Source of the DNA: CBDUBH01 sp965365345
Lineage (GTDB): Bacteria > Bacteroidota > Ignavibacteria > Ignavibacteriales > SURF-24
DNA length: 45,062 bases
Assembly: GCA_965365345.1 (NCBI GenBank)
Contig: CBDUBH010000017.1
Location: 1-45,062 of the forward strand
Reading direction: 5' to 3'
Below, in pieces: positions 25,326 to 33,565 of the stretch. The notes beneath the pieces were generated by a model, which was not told the origin of the DNA, did not search any database, and saw only the letters and a program-made list of their open reading frames with translations. Both the position numbers and the translations under genes were made by a program. Each line of letters starts with the position of its first letter. Position 1 is the stretch's first letter.

Positions 25326-25649
25326 TTAAAAAAATCCTAATTCTAATTTTGCCGCCTCAGACATCATATCTTTATCCCATGGCGGATTCCAAACCAGATC
25401 AATATAAACATCATTTACAGCTTCAATTTCTTTAACTTTATTTTTAACTTCAACCGGTAAACTTTCCGCAACGGGACACATCGGAGAAGTTAAGGTCATT
25501 TTTATTAATACATTATTTTCTTCATCAACATCAATTCCGTAGATCAATCCCAATTCCCAAATATCAACCGGAATTTCGGGATCGTAACAGGTTTTAATTC
25601 TTTTAACAATTTCTTGTTCTAATTCGCCTTTGGTCATTTTAATTTCCAT
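25326..25649 (-). CDS. SufT-like (MIP18/DUF59) Fe-S assembly factor
   Basis: 107 aa, the single-domain MIP18 family. Family pattern is clear: CYDPEIPVDIWELGLIYGID near the N-terminus, KMTLTSPMCPVAESLP with the conserved Cys58, and LVWNPPWDKDMMSEAAK near the end. Proteins of this type help deliver Fe-S clusters to targets. It overlaps the sufU stop codon by 1 nt (TAATG arrangement), so translation is probably coupled. Followed by a 410-bp gap and then the bacilliredoxin gene, all in the same direction. Confidence 0.9.
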   Translation of the reverse strand: MEIKMTKGELEQEIVKRIKTCYDPEIPVDIWELGLIYGIDVDEENNVLIKMTLTSPMCPVAESLPVEVKNKVKEIEAVNDVYIDLVWNPPWDKDMMSEAAKLELGFF

Positions 25650-26104
25650 TATTCTGTTGATGCAACATTTCCGCTTTCATCTTTTAAAGCATTCATTAAA
25701 GTGTGCCATGCAAGTGACGCACATTTTACTCGTGCGGGATAATCACGAACGCCCGCAAATACTGCTAATTTTCCTAAACCTTCTAAATCCTGATCACTCC
25801 CGATTTTTGAAGTTACAACATCATGAAACTGATTGAACATTTTTTCTGCTTCTTGTTTTGTTTTTCCTTTTACTAATGAGGTCATCATTGAAGCAGATGA
25901 TTTTGAAATTGCGCAGCCGTTCCCTTGAAATGAAACGTCTTTAATTACATCACCTTCCAAATCCAGATAAACCCAAATATGATCGCCGCATAAAGGATTA
26001 AACCCTTCGGATTCATGATTACAAGTTTCGCACTTTCTGAAATTTCTCGGATTTTTATTGTGATCTAAAATCACTTCCTGATAAAGTTCGCTTAAATCAG
26101 CCAT
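25649..26104 (-). CDS. sufU: SufU-type Fe-S scaffold / sulfur acceptor
   Basis: 151 aa, NifU-N domain. It receives sulfur from SufS and, with zinc bound, activates it. Zinc/cluster ligands fit SufU: Cys39 and Asp41 in NPLCGDHIW, Cys64 in GNGCAISKSSASMM, Cys128 in RVKCASLAWHTL. The approximately 19-residue insertion between the second and third cysteine that separates SufU from IscU appears present. It overlaps the sufS stop by 1 nt and the SufT-like gene by 1 nt. Use of SufU rather than SufA/SufE is typical of Bacteroidota and Firmicutes. Confidence 0.94.
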   Translation of the reverse strand: MADLSELYQEVILDHNKNPRNFRKCETCNHESEGFNPLCGDHIWVYLDLEGDVIKDVSFQGNGCAISKSSASMMTSLVKGKTKQEAEKMFNQFHDVVTSKIGSDQDLEGLGKLAVFAGVRDYPARVKCASLAWHTLMNALKDESGNVASTE

Positions 26105-27363
26105 CAGCCTAAAACCTTTTTTACTTTGTAAATTCCGTCAACTAATTTATCAACTTCTTCCATAGTATTGTAAAATGTAAACGAAGCGCGCGCTGTTGCA
26201 GGAATGCAGAATCTTTGCATTACAGGCTGCGTACAATGATGTCCGGTTCTAATTGCAATTCCTTCTGAATCTAAAATTGTTCCGATATCATGCGGATGAA
26301 TATTTTCCAAAATGAAAGATATTAATGATGCTTTTTCTTTTGCCGTTCCGATAATTCTAAGCCCATCAATTGAACTTAATTTTTCGGTTGCGTAATCCAA
26401 AAGTTCGTGTTCATATTTTGCAACAGAATTAAAATCAAGCGAATTCAGATATTCGATTGTTGCGCCCATTCCAACTCCGCCCGCAATATTCGGGGTTCCG
26501 GCTTCAAATTTATTTGGAAGATCGTTGAAAACAGTTTTCTCAAAACTTACATAACGGATCATATCACCGCCTGTTTGATACGGCGGCATTTTTTCAAGCA
26601 ATGGCATTTTACCGTATAAAACTCCGATTCCTGTTGGACCAAACATTTTGTGTCCACTGAAAACATAAAATTCGCAGTCCAATTCCTGAACATCAACTCT
26701 AACATGCGGAACTGCCTGCGATCCGTCAATCATAACGGGAATATTTCTTTCGTGTGCGAGATCAATAATTTTTCTTACGGAATTAATTGTTCCAAGCGAA
26801 TTTGAAATCTGAACTACCGAAACAAATTTTGTTTTTTCGTTCAACATTTTTTCATATTCTTCTAAAATTAATTCGCCGTCATCATTTATCGGAATTACTC
26901 TTAATTTCGTTCCTATTTCTTCACATAACATTTGCCAGGGAACAATATTTGCGTGATGTTCCATTGCGCTGATTATAATTTCATCGCCTTCTTTTAGAAA
27001 TTTTCTTCCGTAAGAATGAACCACCAAATTTATTGCTTCAGTCGCGCCTTTTGTTAAAATAACTTCGCACGCGCTTAGAGCGTTTACATATTCTTTAACT
27101 TTTACGCGCGCAGCTTCATAAGCCAAAGTTGCCTGTTCACTTAAATAATGAACTCCGCGGTGAATATTTGAATTTAATTCGAAATAGTAATTTGTAATTG
27201 CATCAATTACTTGTTTCGGTTTTTGACTTGTGGCAGAATTATCCAAATAAATCAAGGGTTTCCCGTTTATAACTTTTTTAAGAATCGGAAAATCTTCACG
27301 AATTTTTTCCACGTCAAATTTCTTTGATGATTCATTAGTTAAAACTAATTCTTCCTGTTTCAT
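26104..27363 (-). CDS. sufS: SufS cysteine desulfurase
   Basis: 419 aa, class II cysteine desulfurase. It takes sulfur from cysteine, giving alanine and an enzyme persulfide. Visible: PLIYLDNSATSQKP near the N-terminus, His136/His137 in AMEHHANIVPW that stack on PLP, Schiff-base Lys239 in VFSGHKMFGPTGIG, and catalytic Cys377 in RTGHHCTQP. Length and motif spacing are normal for SufS. It overlaps sufD by 4 bp (ATGA) and sufU by 1 bp, a tight operon. Confidence 0.96.
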   Translation of the reverse strand: MKQEELVLTNESSKKFDVEKIREDFPILKKVINGKPLIYLDNSATSQKPKQVIDAITNYYFELNSNIHRGVHYLSEQATLAYEAARVKVKEYVNALSACEVILTKGATEAINLVVHSYGRKFLKEGDEIIISAMEHHANIVPWQMLCEEIGTKLRVIPINDDGELILEEYEKMLNEKTKFVSVVQISNSLGTINSVRKIIDLAHERNIPVMIDGSQAVPHVRVDVQELDCEFYVFSGHKMFGPTGIGVLYGKMPLLEKMPPYQTGGDMIRYVSFEKTVFNDLPNKFEAGTPNIAGGVGMGATIEYLNSLDFNSVAKYEHELLDYATEKLSSIDGLRIIGTAKEKASLISFILENIHPHDIGTILDSEGIAIRTGHHCTQPVMQRFCIPATARASFTFYNTMEEVDKLVDGIYKVKKVLG

Positions 27364-28706
27364 TTTTCTGCCTTCTCTAATGTATTTCTGTGCAGTTTTT
27401 CAAGAATCAAATTTTCCAATTGCTCTTGAAGCGGCTCAATTTTTATCATTTCAACAACATCGCTTGCAAATGCATTTATCAAAATTGAAATTGCCCTTTC
27501 GCGGCTTATTCCACGCGATTGCAAATAGAAAACCATCGATTCATCCAATTGACCGACAGTTGCGCCGTGCGAACATTTTACATCATCGGCAAAAATTTCA
27601 AGCTGCGGTTTTGTATCAATCTTTGCAGATTTTGAAAGCAACAAATTTTTATTTGATTGATAAGCCAAAGTTTTTTGCGCGTCTTTACGAACCATAACTT
27701 TTCCGTTGAAAACCGCGCGTGATTCATCTGATAATATTCCTTTGTATAATTCATTGCTGTGGCAATTTGCAACCGCGTGATCTATCAAAGTATGATTATC
27801 AACATGATGTTTTTCTTCGGTAATGTAAAGTCCGTACATGTGCGCTTCGGAATTTTCTCCCGCTAAAATTGCATTAAGATCATTGCGGACAATTTTTCCC
27901 GCGAGCGTAATTGTAACCGCTTCAAAATTGCTTGATCTTTGCTGATGAACTTGTGTTCTGTTAATGTGAAATGCAGAATCCAATTCATCCTGAATTTTAT
28001 AAAATTTTACGAAAGCATTTTCTTCTAAAATAATTTCAGTTACCGCGTTGAATAAATATTCTTTTTCAGAAATGCAGTGAAATGATTCCAGAAATTTTAC
28101 TTGCGAATTTTTTCCGGCAAAAATTAAATTGCGCGGCTGTGTTAAAATATTTTCTTCGTAACTTCCATTTAAATAAAGCAGCATTACCGGATTTTCAATA
28201 ACTGCATTATCTTTAACTTTTATTACTGCTCCATCAAAAGCAAATGCAGTATTTAACGCGGTAAATCCGTCATTTGCCGCAAGATATTTTCCCAAATTTT
28301 GTTTAATAAATTCAGAATCATTTTTAAATGATTCGGATAAAGTTTCAACCGTTAAATTCTTTTCCTTTACAGAGGAAAATTCTTTATTATAAACTCCGTT
28401 AACAAAAACAATAAGATTAAATTCAACTCCTTCAATTAAATATTTTTGAATTTCCTTTTTATCAATCGAAAAATCTTTTGCGAATCTTGAAGGAATGAAA
28501 TTATAATTCAAAACGGGATTTACATTTGTGTATTTCCACTCTTCATTTTTAGTTGTGGGAAATCCTTTTTGATTAAATTCTTCAATTGCATTTTTTCTTA
28601 TTGCGTGAAGATAAGAATCTGCTTCGCCATTTAACGAACTTTCAAATTTTTCAAAGTTGGAAGTGTACCAATCTTTAATATCAATTTTTTCCGAAATTTG
28701 ATTCAT
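27360..28706 (-). CDS. sufD: SufD, Fe-S cluster assembly scaffold component
   Basis: 448 aa. N-terminal helical region with GFPTTKNEEWKYTNVNP (the 'EEWKYT' motif of SufD), followed by the right-handed beta-helix core. The C-terminal part has ADDVKCSHGATVGQLDESMVFYLQSRG, the family hallmark shared with SufB, containing the conserved His and Cys. It pairs with SufB and SufC in the SufBC2D complex. AAAGGAG lies 8 nt before the ATG. It overlaps sufS by 4 bp and starts 12 bp after sufC. Confidence 0.94.
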   Translation of the reverse strand: MNQISEKIDIKDWYTSNFEKFESSLNGEADSYLHAIRKNAIEEFNQKGFPTTKNEEWKYTNVNPVLNYNFIPSRFAKDFSIDKKEIQKYLIEGVEFNLIVFVNGVYNKEFSSVKEKNLTVETLSESFKNDSEFIKQNLGKYLAANDGFTALNTAFAFDGAVIKVKDNAVIENPVMLLYLNGSYEENILTQPRNLIFAGKNSQVKFLESFHCISEKEYLFNAVTEIILEENAFVKFYKIQDELDSAFHINRTQVHQQRSSNFEAVTITLAGKIVRNDLNAILAGENSEAHMYGLYITEEKHHVDNHTLIDHAVANCHSNELYKGILSDESRAVFNGKVMVRKDAQKTLAYQSNKNLLLSKSAKIDTKPQLEIFADDVKCSHGATVGQLDESMVFYLQSRGISRERAISILINAFASDVVEMIKIEPLQEQLENLILEKLHRNTLEKAEK

Positions 28707-28718
28707 TAAAATTCTCCT

Positions 28719-29492
28719 TTATTTAACGGATGCCGAAGCATTTTCTTCTTTAATCCAATCGTAACCTTTTGCTTCAAGTTCCAAAGCCAATTCTTTTCCG
28801 CCTGATTTTACAATTCTTCCGCCGGAAAGCACATGAACAAAATCAGGAATAATATAATCAAGCAATCTTTGATAGTGTGTAACAACGATTACAGATTTTT
28901 CATTGTTGCCTTGCTGTTTAAAAAGATTTACTCCGTTTGCTACAACTTTCAAAGCGTCTATGTCAAGTCCGGAATCTGTTTCATCAAGAATAGCTAATTT
29001 TGGATCTAACATTGCAAGTTGAAAAATTTCGTTGCGTTTTTTTTCACCGCCTGAAAATCCTTGATTAACAGGACGGCTGATCAAACTTTCATCAATGTTT
29101 ACGAGTTTCATTTTTTCACGCATAAGTCCAAGAAATTCCATAGCGTCTAAAGGTTCTTCGCCTTTGTATTTTCTAATTTCATTTATAGCAGTTTTCAGAA
29201 AAGTTGCGTTTGAAATTCCCGGGATTTCAACAGGATATTGAAACGCTAAAAATATTCCTTCGCGTGCGCGATCTTCGGGAGACATATCCAAAAGATCTTT
29301 TCCTTCGTAAAGAACTTCGCCGCCTAAAATTTCATAACCTTCTTTGCCCGCTAAAATACTTGCAAGCGTGCTTTTCCCGCTTCCGTTGGGGCCCATAATT
29401 GCGTGAACTTCCCCTGGTTTAACTTCTAAATTAATTCCTTTAAGAATTTCTTTTCCTTCAACATTAACAAATAAATTTTTAACTGAAAGCAT
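28719..29492 (-). CDS. sufC: SufC, ATPase of the Fe-S assembly complex
   Basis: 257 aa ABC-type ATPase without membrane domain. Walker A GPNGSGKST (34-42), signature FSGGEKKR in a SufC-specific setting (VNQGFSGGEKKRNEIFQ), Walker B LAILDETDSGLD with the SufC-type DETDSGLD instead of DEPT, and the H-loop THYQRLLDYI. ATP binding drives the SufB-SufD rearrangement needed to build the cluster. AAAAAGGAAA precedes the ATG. 277 bp separate it from sufB, filled with dispersed-repeat fragments. Confidence 0.96.
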   Translation of the reverse strand: MLSVKNLFVNVEGKEILKGINLEVKPGEVHAIMGPNGSGKSTLASILAGKEGYEILGGEVLYEGKDLLDMSPEDRAREGIFLAFQYPVEIPGISNATFLKTAINEIRKYKGEEPLDAMEFLGLMREKMKLVNIDESLISRPVNQGFSGGEKKRNEIFQLAMLDPKLAILDETDSGLDIDALKVVANGVNLFKQQGNNEKSVIVVTHYQRLLDYIIPDFVHVLSGGRIVKSGGKELALELEAKGYDWIKEENASASVK

Positions 29493-29574
29493 TTTATTTC
29501 CTTTTTAATATTATTTCAGAACAAGATTTTACAAGATGAAAATTCGCTTATTATTTTTTTTAGGTTATTTAAGT

Positions 29575-29745
29575 GATCGCCACAGTCGTTTTACTCCTTC
29601 GCGATGACACAACTGCAACTGTCATTCCGGCTTGTCCGGAATCCTTTTTATTTTTCATTTAAGATTTCTCTCTGCGTTCGAAATGATAATTTCTATTTTA
29701 CATTACACTTGCCGTCTGATTCTGAACAAGTCAGAATGACGGCTA
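29575..29745. repeat. Dispersed-repeat fragments between sufB and sufC
   Basis: Contains GTCATTCCGGCTTGTCCGGA (29621-29640), almost the same as 25253-25272, and GCGTTCGAAATGAT (near 29673), matching 25117-25130. A further piece, CAAGTCAGAATGACGGC, ends the block. Inserted inside the suf operon without breaking a gene. No coding content. Confidence 0.55.
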
Positions 29746-29769
29746 ATTTTTCAAATTATTATAAGCGTA

Positions 29770-31215
29770 TTATCCAACACTTCCTTCAAGCGAAATACTT
29801 AACAATCTTGTAGCTTCAACCGCAAATTCCATCGGAAGCTCTTTGAAAACTTCTTTACAATAACCGTTTACAATCATACTGACTGCATCTTCGGTTGAAA
29901 TTCCTCTTTGGTTCAAATAAAAAATTTGATCTTCTCCGATTTTTGAAGTTGTTGCTTCGTGCTCAACTGTCGCTGTCGGGTTTCCAACTTCTAAATACGG
30001 AAAAGTATGAGCGCCGCATTTATCACCGAGTAAAAGCGAATCGCATTGTGAAAAATTTCTTGCATTTTCAGCTTTGGGTAAAATTTTAACTAATCCGCGA
30101 TATGAATTTTGACTTCTTCCGGCAGAAATTCCTTTTGATACAATTGTGCTTTTTGTATTTTTTCCGAGATGAATCATTTTAGTTCCTGTATCGGCTTGCT
30201 GCATGTTATTTGTGAGCGCAACGGAATAAAACTCGCCAATTGAATTATCGCCTTGTAAAACGCAGCTAGGATATTTCCAGGTTATTGATGAGCCGGTTTC
30301 AACTTGCGTCCATGAAATTTTTGAATTTTTGCCTTTGCACAATCCGCGTTTTGTTACGAAGTTATAAATTCCGCCAACTCCGTTTACATCTCCCGCATAC
30401 CAATTTTGCACGGTTGAATATTTAATTTTTGCGTCATCTAAGGAAACTAATTCAACAACTGCAGCGTGTAATTGATTTTCATCTCTTTGCGGAGCAGTGC
30501 ATCCTTCCAAATAACTTACATAAGCGCCTTCATCAGCAATGATCAAAGTTCTTTCAAACTGTCCTGTATTTGATGCGTTAATTCTAAAATATGTTGAAAG
30601 TTCCATCGGACAACGAACACCTTTAGGAACGTAAACGAATGAGCCATCTGTAAATACAGCGGAATTTAATGCAGCATAAAAATTATCTGTCGTTGGAACA
30701 ACTGAGCCTAAATATTTTTTAACAAGATCAGGATGATTTTTAATCGCTTCTGACATTGAGCAGAAAATAATTCCAAGTTCACCTAATTTTTCTTTGTAAG
30801 TTGTAGCAACTGAAACGCTATCAAAAACCGCATCAACCGCAACTCCTGAAAGCAATTTTTGTTCTTCTAAAGGAATGCCCAATTTGTTAAATGTTTTAAT
30901 TAATTCAGGATCAACTTGATCCAAACTTTCCAATTTCGGTTTATTTTTAGGAGCCGCATAATAAACAATATCCTGAAAATCGATCGGATCATAATGAACA
31001 TTTTGCCAATCCGGTTCTTTCATAGTAAGCCAATAGCGGTAAGCTTTTAATCGCCATTCAGTCATCCATTCGGGTTCTTCTTTCTTCTTCGAGATCAATC
31101 TTATAATATCTTCATTCAATCCTTTTGGCGCGGTTTCCATTTCGATATCGGTAACAAATCCGTACTTGTATTCTCTATTCGCTAATTTCTCAATGTTCTC
31201 GTTTTCTGTTGCCAT
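29770..31215 (-). CDS. sufB: SufB, Fe-S cluster scaffold
   Basis: 481 aa from ATG 31215; AAAGG lies 7 nt upstream. The frame reaches back to a TTG at 31236, which would only add seven residues covering that site. SufB pattern: NREYKYGFVTDIE at the start, GVRCPMELSTYFRINA, EGCTAPQRDENQLHAAVVEL with the cluster-related Cys, and KCGAHTFPYLEVGNPTATVE near the C-terminus. It is the main scaffold on which the cluster is built. First gene of the leftward SUF operon, with a promoter containing a perfect inverted repeat upstream and the integron array beyond that. Confidence 0.96.
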   Translation of the reverse strand: MATENENIEKLANREYKYGFVTDIEMETAPKGLNEDIIRLISKKKEEPEWMTEWRLKAYRYWLTMKEPDWQNVHYDPIDFQDIVYYAAPKNKPKLESLDQVDPELIKTFNKLGIPLEEQKLLSGVAVDAVFDSVSVATTYKEKLGELGIIFCSMSEAIKNHPDLVKKYLGSVVPTTDNFYAALNSAVFTDGSFVYVPKGVRCPMELSTYFRINASNTGQFERTLIIADEGAYVSYLEGCTAPQRDENQLHAAVVELVSLDDAKIKYSTVQNWYAGDVNGVGGIYNFVTKRGLCKGKNSKISWTQVETGSSITWKYPSCVLQGDNSIGEFYSVALTNNMQQADTGTKMIHLGKNTKSTIVSKGISAGRSQNSYRGLVKILPKAENARNFSQCDSLLLGDKCGAHTFPYLEVGNPTATVEHEATTSKIGEDQIFYLNQRGISTEDAVSMIVNGYCKEVFKELPMEFAVEATRLLSISLEGSVG

Positions 31216-31256
31216 TTTGATACCTTTTTTAAGCAAATTTTAATTTTGATTTTATC

Positions 31257-31290
31257 AACTTATGCAATCTTGATAAAAAAGTCAAGATTG
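31257..31290 (-). promoter_or_regulatory. Predicted sufB promoter with overlapping operator
   Basis: On the - strand TTGACT (31285-31280), 17 nt, TAAGTT (31262-31257) fits a sigma-70-type promoter. A perfect 9-bp inverted repeat CAATCTTGA (31265-31273) and TCAAGATTG (31282-31290), 8-bp spacer, overlaps the -35 box and spacer. The placement suits repression by a dimeric regulator, most simply the Rrf2/IscR-like protein at the other end of the cluster. Confidence 0.6.
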
Positions 31291-31369
31291 ATGTAATAAT
31301 ATTTCTCTTTTTATAATTTTTAACATAAAGGAGATGGTTTTGGTTCAAAAGATTTAGTGAAAAGGTTAA

Positions 31370-31496
31370 CGGTTTGCAGCTACCCGACGGTGGCGATTTT
31401 CAGCACTAAACTTCAATAGATGCACAAAGCTTGAATTTAGCACTTCACTGTCATAGAAGCACGAAACCCCGCTTTTGCAAAACGGCTGTTACAGGC
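31370..31496 (-). repeat. attC site of cassette 6 (array end)
   Basis: R'' is GCCTGTAAC (31496-31488 on the - strand), complementary to the cassette's own 5' end GTTACAGGC at 32293-32285. The core G is at 31370, followed by TTAACC of flanking chromosome. Core-to-core spacing 118. Inner arms are only partly paired. It is the last recognisable site; sufB lies 154 bp further on. Confidence 0.8.
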
Positions 31497-31536
31497 TGGC
31501 ATTTTTGTTTTCATTAAGTTGTCAAGTTTCATATTG

Positions 31537-32235
31537 TCAACTTGTTATACCTTTTAATATTCGTTGGTTTCTGTTATTCATTAAGTCTACCGTATGTTCC
31601 ATATATTTTTTATACTCGTCAATTGGCTGTGGCAATGATGGTCTGTTGAAATTGTCAAACGGTAGAGAAAATTCAATTTGTCCGTTTTGGTCAACAAAGT
31701 CTTGTAAATGAAAAAAGTCAACATAGCCTTTGAAGTCAACAAACAAGTCAAAAAAGTCCTTGTAATTTGTAATTGTCTTTGAAAGTGGGCTTTCTTCGTC
31801 TCTGTAAAAACGTCTTATACACTCCAATGTCAAATCAAACCTGTCACAAATTATTCTACTTACTCCTCTGGCTTGATTAATTGTAAATCCATTCTTTTTA
31901 TGTGCTGGAAAAACAATGTGTCCGCCAATTGTCCGCACCTTATGTTTTAGTTCTTCTCTTTCAATATCTGAAAGCCAACCGTCAAACTTGTTATTATATT
32001 TTCCATCAAAATGAGGACACATTCTGTCGCTTGACAAATTCATTGTAAAGTTGTTTTTCAAAAGAAATCTTCCATAACTGTCTCCTTTAATTTCCAAGAT
32101 GAATTCTTTTCCGTTTGGTAATTCTTTACTCCATAACAACTTGTGAGTTTCATATAATTTTGGACTGTCCGTATCAGGGTCGCCACATTTACTGTCTTTT
32201 CGAAAGTCAAAATCTATATCAATTTGTTCTGTCAT
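31537..32235 (-). CDS. Cassette 6: unknown protein
   Basis: 232 aa, soluble, no signal peptide. The N-terminus reads DFDFRKDSKCGDPDTDSP, then LLWSKELPNGKEFILEI, LSSDRMCPHF, GGHIVFPAHKKNGFTINQARG and a long C-terminal part rich in Phe and Asp (NYKDFFDLFVDFKGYVDFFHLQDFV). This overall layout recalls a family of unknown function (I believe DUF6994-like) found in many bacteria, but I cannot verify that here. The single gene almost fills its 923-bp cassette and has the cassette orientation. It is the oldest position in the array if cassettes insert next to the integrase. Confidence 0.75.
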   Translation of the reverse strand: MTEQIDIDFDFRKDSKCGDPDTDSPKLYETHKLLWSKELPNGKEFILEIKGDSYGRFLLKNNFTMNLSSDRMCPHFDGKYNNKFDGWLSDIEREELKHKVRTIGGHIVFPAHKKNGFTINQARGVSRIICDRFDLTLECIRRFYRDEESPLSKTITNYKDFFDLFVDFKGYVDFFHLQDFVDQNGQIEFSLPFDNFNRPSLPQPIDEYKKYMEHTVDLMNNRNQRILKGITS

Positions 32236-32292
32236 TTATGCTTTAAATTTCATTTTTATTGTCGGGTCGTGTCGTCCTACGCTTGCCTGTAA

Positions 32293-32420
32293 CGTTTTGC
32301 AGCTACCAGAGGGGCGGGACTTATACCACAAAACTTGATTTGAAAAACTAATGTTTGATTTACCGAAAAACTGTCTTTGGAACACGAAACCCTGCCTTTT
32401 GGGTAGGTGCTGTTAGGCGT
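32293..32420 (-). repeat. attC site of cassette 5
   Basis: R'' ACGCCTAAC (32420-32412, - strand) is complementary to the cassette 5' end GTTAGGCGT at 33425-33417. Core G at 32293; spacing 119. Sequence is identical to the attC at 34393-34520. Confidence 0.85.
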
Positions 32421-32437
32421 ATGTGCTTCTTCTCTCG

Positions 32438-33373
32438 TCATAGTCTGTTCAGTTTATTTTCAAAGTCGTTAGTAATATGCAACAAGTCGTAACGCTGTAA
32501 TTTTTTGAAGTCGTCAAGTAGTCGCAATCCTTCATTTTTTCTTTTTGTCGCTATACACGCTTGTATCATATTGATTGTCCCATTTATTCCGTGCTTGTCA
32601 ACGCTGAAAATTGGGGACACAAGTTCAAAGATATCATCAACTCTGTTGTTAAGTCCTAAGTCGCCTGTAATAACCCAAATAGCGTCTGGTTCATTGCTGG
32701 CAATTGAAAGAATGTCTTTGTAAATTTCTTTTGCAGTGTCAAATTGTTTTTGTTCTAAGTGATGCCTTGCGATATATAACTTGGCTCTCCAACTGTTGGG
32801 CAATGCTGCAACTTTTTTATATGAAGCAAGTCGAGCAGGTTCTCCACCTTTTTCAAATTCAAGAACGGTAAACCAGTCAAGTCCGTTGTCTTGGTTTGGG
32901 TCAAGTTTAATTGCACTCCAAAGTGTCTGCATAGCTTTTTGCTCTTGTCCTTGAGCAACGTAAACTTTAGCAAGGTTCGTTGTCATTACAGCTTTGTAGT
33001 CCGAAACTGAAATACCTTTTTCTAATGTTTGCTCTGCTTCGGATAATGCGTTTGTATGTAAGTATGTAAGTCCAAGAACATTATAACTTCTGTCTGTGAT
33101 TTTGTCAATTTCCACTAAATGCTTTGCCGCTTCAATAACTTCTGCGAAAAACCCGTCTTGCATTGCCATTACGATTGCACCATAAAGAGCCTCAGGGTCA
33201 TTCCAAACATTTTTTAGTTGGTCTGGCAAAACACGGTTTCGCCACTCAGAACGTGGTATTAAAACTTGTTCTCCCTTGTCAGTAAACGACTTTACAAATT
33301 GTCCTTTGTCCGCAGAATTTTCGTCCGAAGCTGTCCCTGTAAAAACTGATTTTATTTTGTCAAATAGTCCCAT
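32438..33373 (-). CDS. Cassette 5: TPR-like repeat protein, copy 2
   Basis: 311 aa, identical to the protein at 34538-35473. After a polar N-terminus (MGLFDKIKSVFTGTASDENS) come helical repeats with TPR character, for example AEVIEAAKHLVEIDKITDRS, TYLHTNALSEAEQTLEKGI, NLAKVYVAQGQEQKAMQTLW and ARHHLEQKQFDTAKEIYKDI. It probably mediates protein-protein contacts; no enzyme motif is visible. No signal peptide or membrane helix. It is the only gene of its 1132-bp cassette. The codon use (many GAC/GTC-type codons on the sense strand) looks less AT-rich than the chromosomal genes nearby, consistent with transfer. Confidence 0.8.
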   Translation of the reverse strand: MGLFDKIKSVFTGTASDENSADKGQFVKSFTDKGEQVLIPRSEWRNRVLPDQLKNVWNDPEALYGAIVMAMQDGFFAEVIEAAKHLVEIDKITDRSYNVLGLTYLHTNALSEAEQTLEKGISVSDYKAVMTTNLAKVYVAQGQEQKAMQTLWSAIKLDPNQDNGLDWFTVLEFEKGGEPARLASYKKVAALPNSWRAKLYIARHHLEQKQFDTAKEIYKDILSIASNEPDAIWVITGDLGLNNRVDDIFELVSPIFSVDKHGINGTINMIQACIATKRKNEGLRLLDDFKKLQRYDLLHITNDFENKLNRL

Positions 33374-33424
33374 TGTTGTTACTGTAGTTTTTTCGTTACA
33401 CTGTCGTCATAGCATTACGCCTAA

Positions 33425-33551
33425 CGGTCTAGTATAAGAATAGTAGCGGATTTTTACGCAATATCTTTTCAGTTAAACACAGACCTTTTTTATATTTTCT
33501 AACTTTCGTTTTAGCGATTAAACCGCTATTATTTTTATACATTGTTGTAAG
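33425..33551 (-). repeat. attC site of cassette 4
   Basis: R'' CTTACAAC (33551-33544, - strand) is complementary to GTTGTAAG at the cassette 5' end (34393-34386). Core G at 33425; spacing 119. Inner arms GTATAAAAATAATAGCGG and CCGCTACTATTCTTATAC pair along 18 bases with two mismatches that could be G-U pairs. Confidence 0.88.
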
Positions 33552-33565
33552 TAGTGCTTTTTTAT

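Larger units (their letters stand above)
32291..33428 (-). repeat. Duplicated TPR cassette, copy 2
   Basis: About 1138 bp identical by eye to 34391-35528 (offset exactly 2100), comprising the whole cassette with gene and attC and ending within the conserved core bases on each side. Flanks differ at once outside, so the unit of duplication is exactly one cassette. Confidence 0.9.

Noticed and set aside
32505..32723. 72-aa + strand ORF, repeated at 34605-34823
   Set aside because: Antisense shadow of the duplicated TPR gene; repeated only because the cassette is duplicated. No ribosome-binding site of note.
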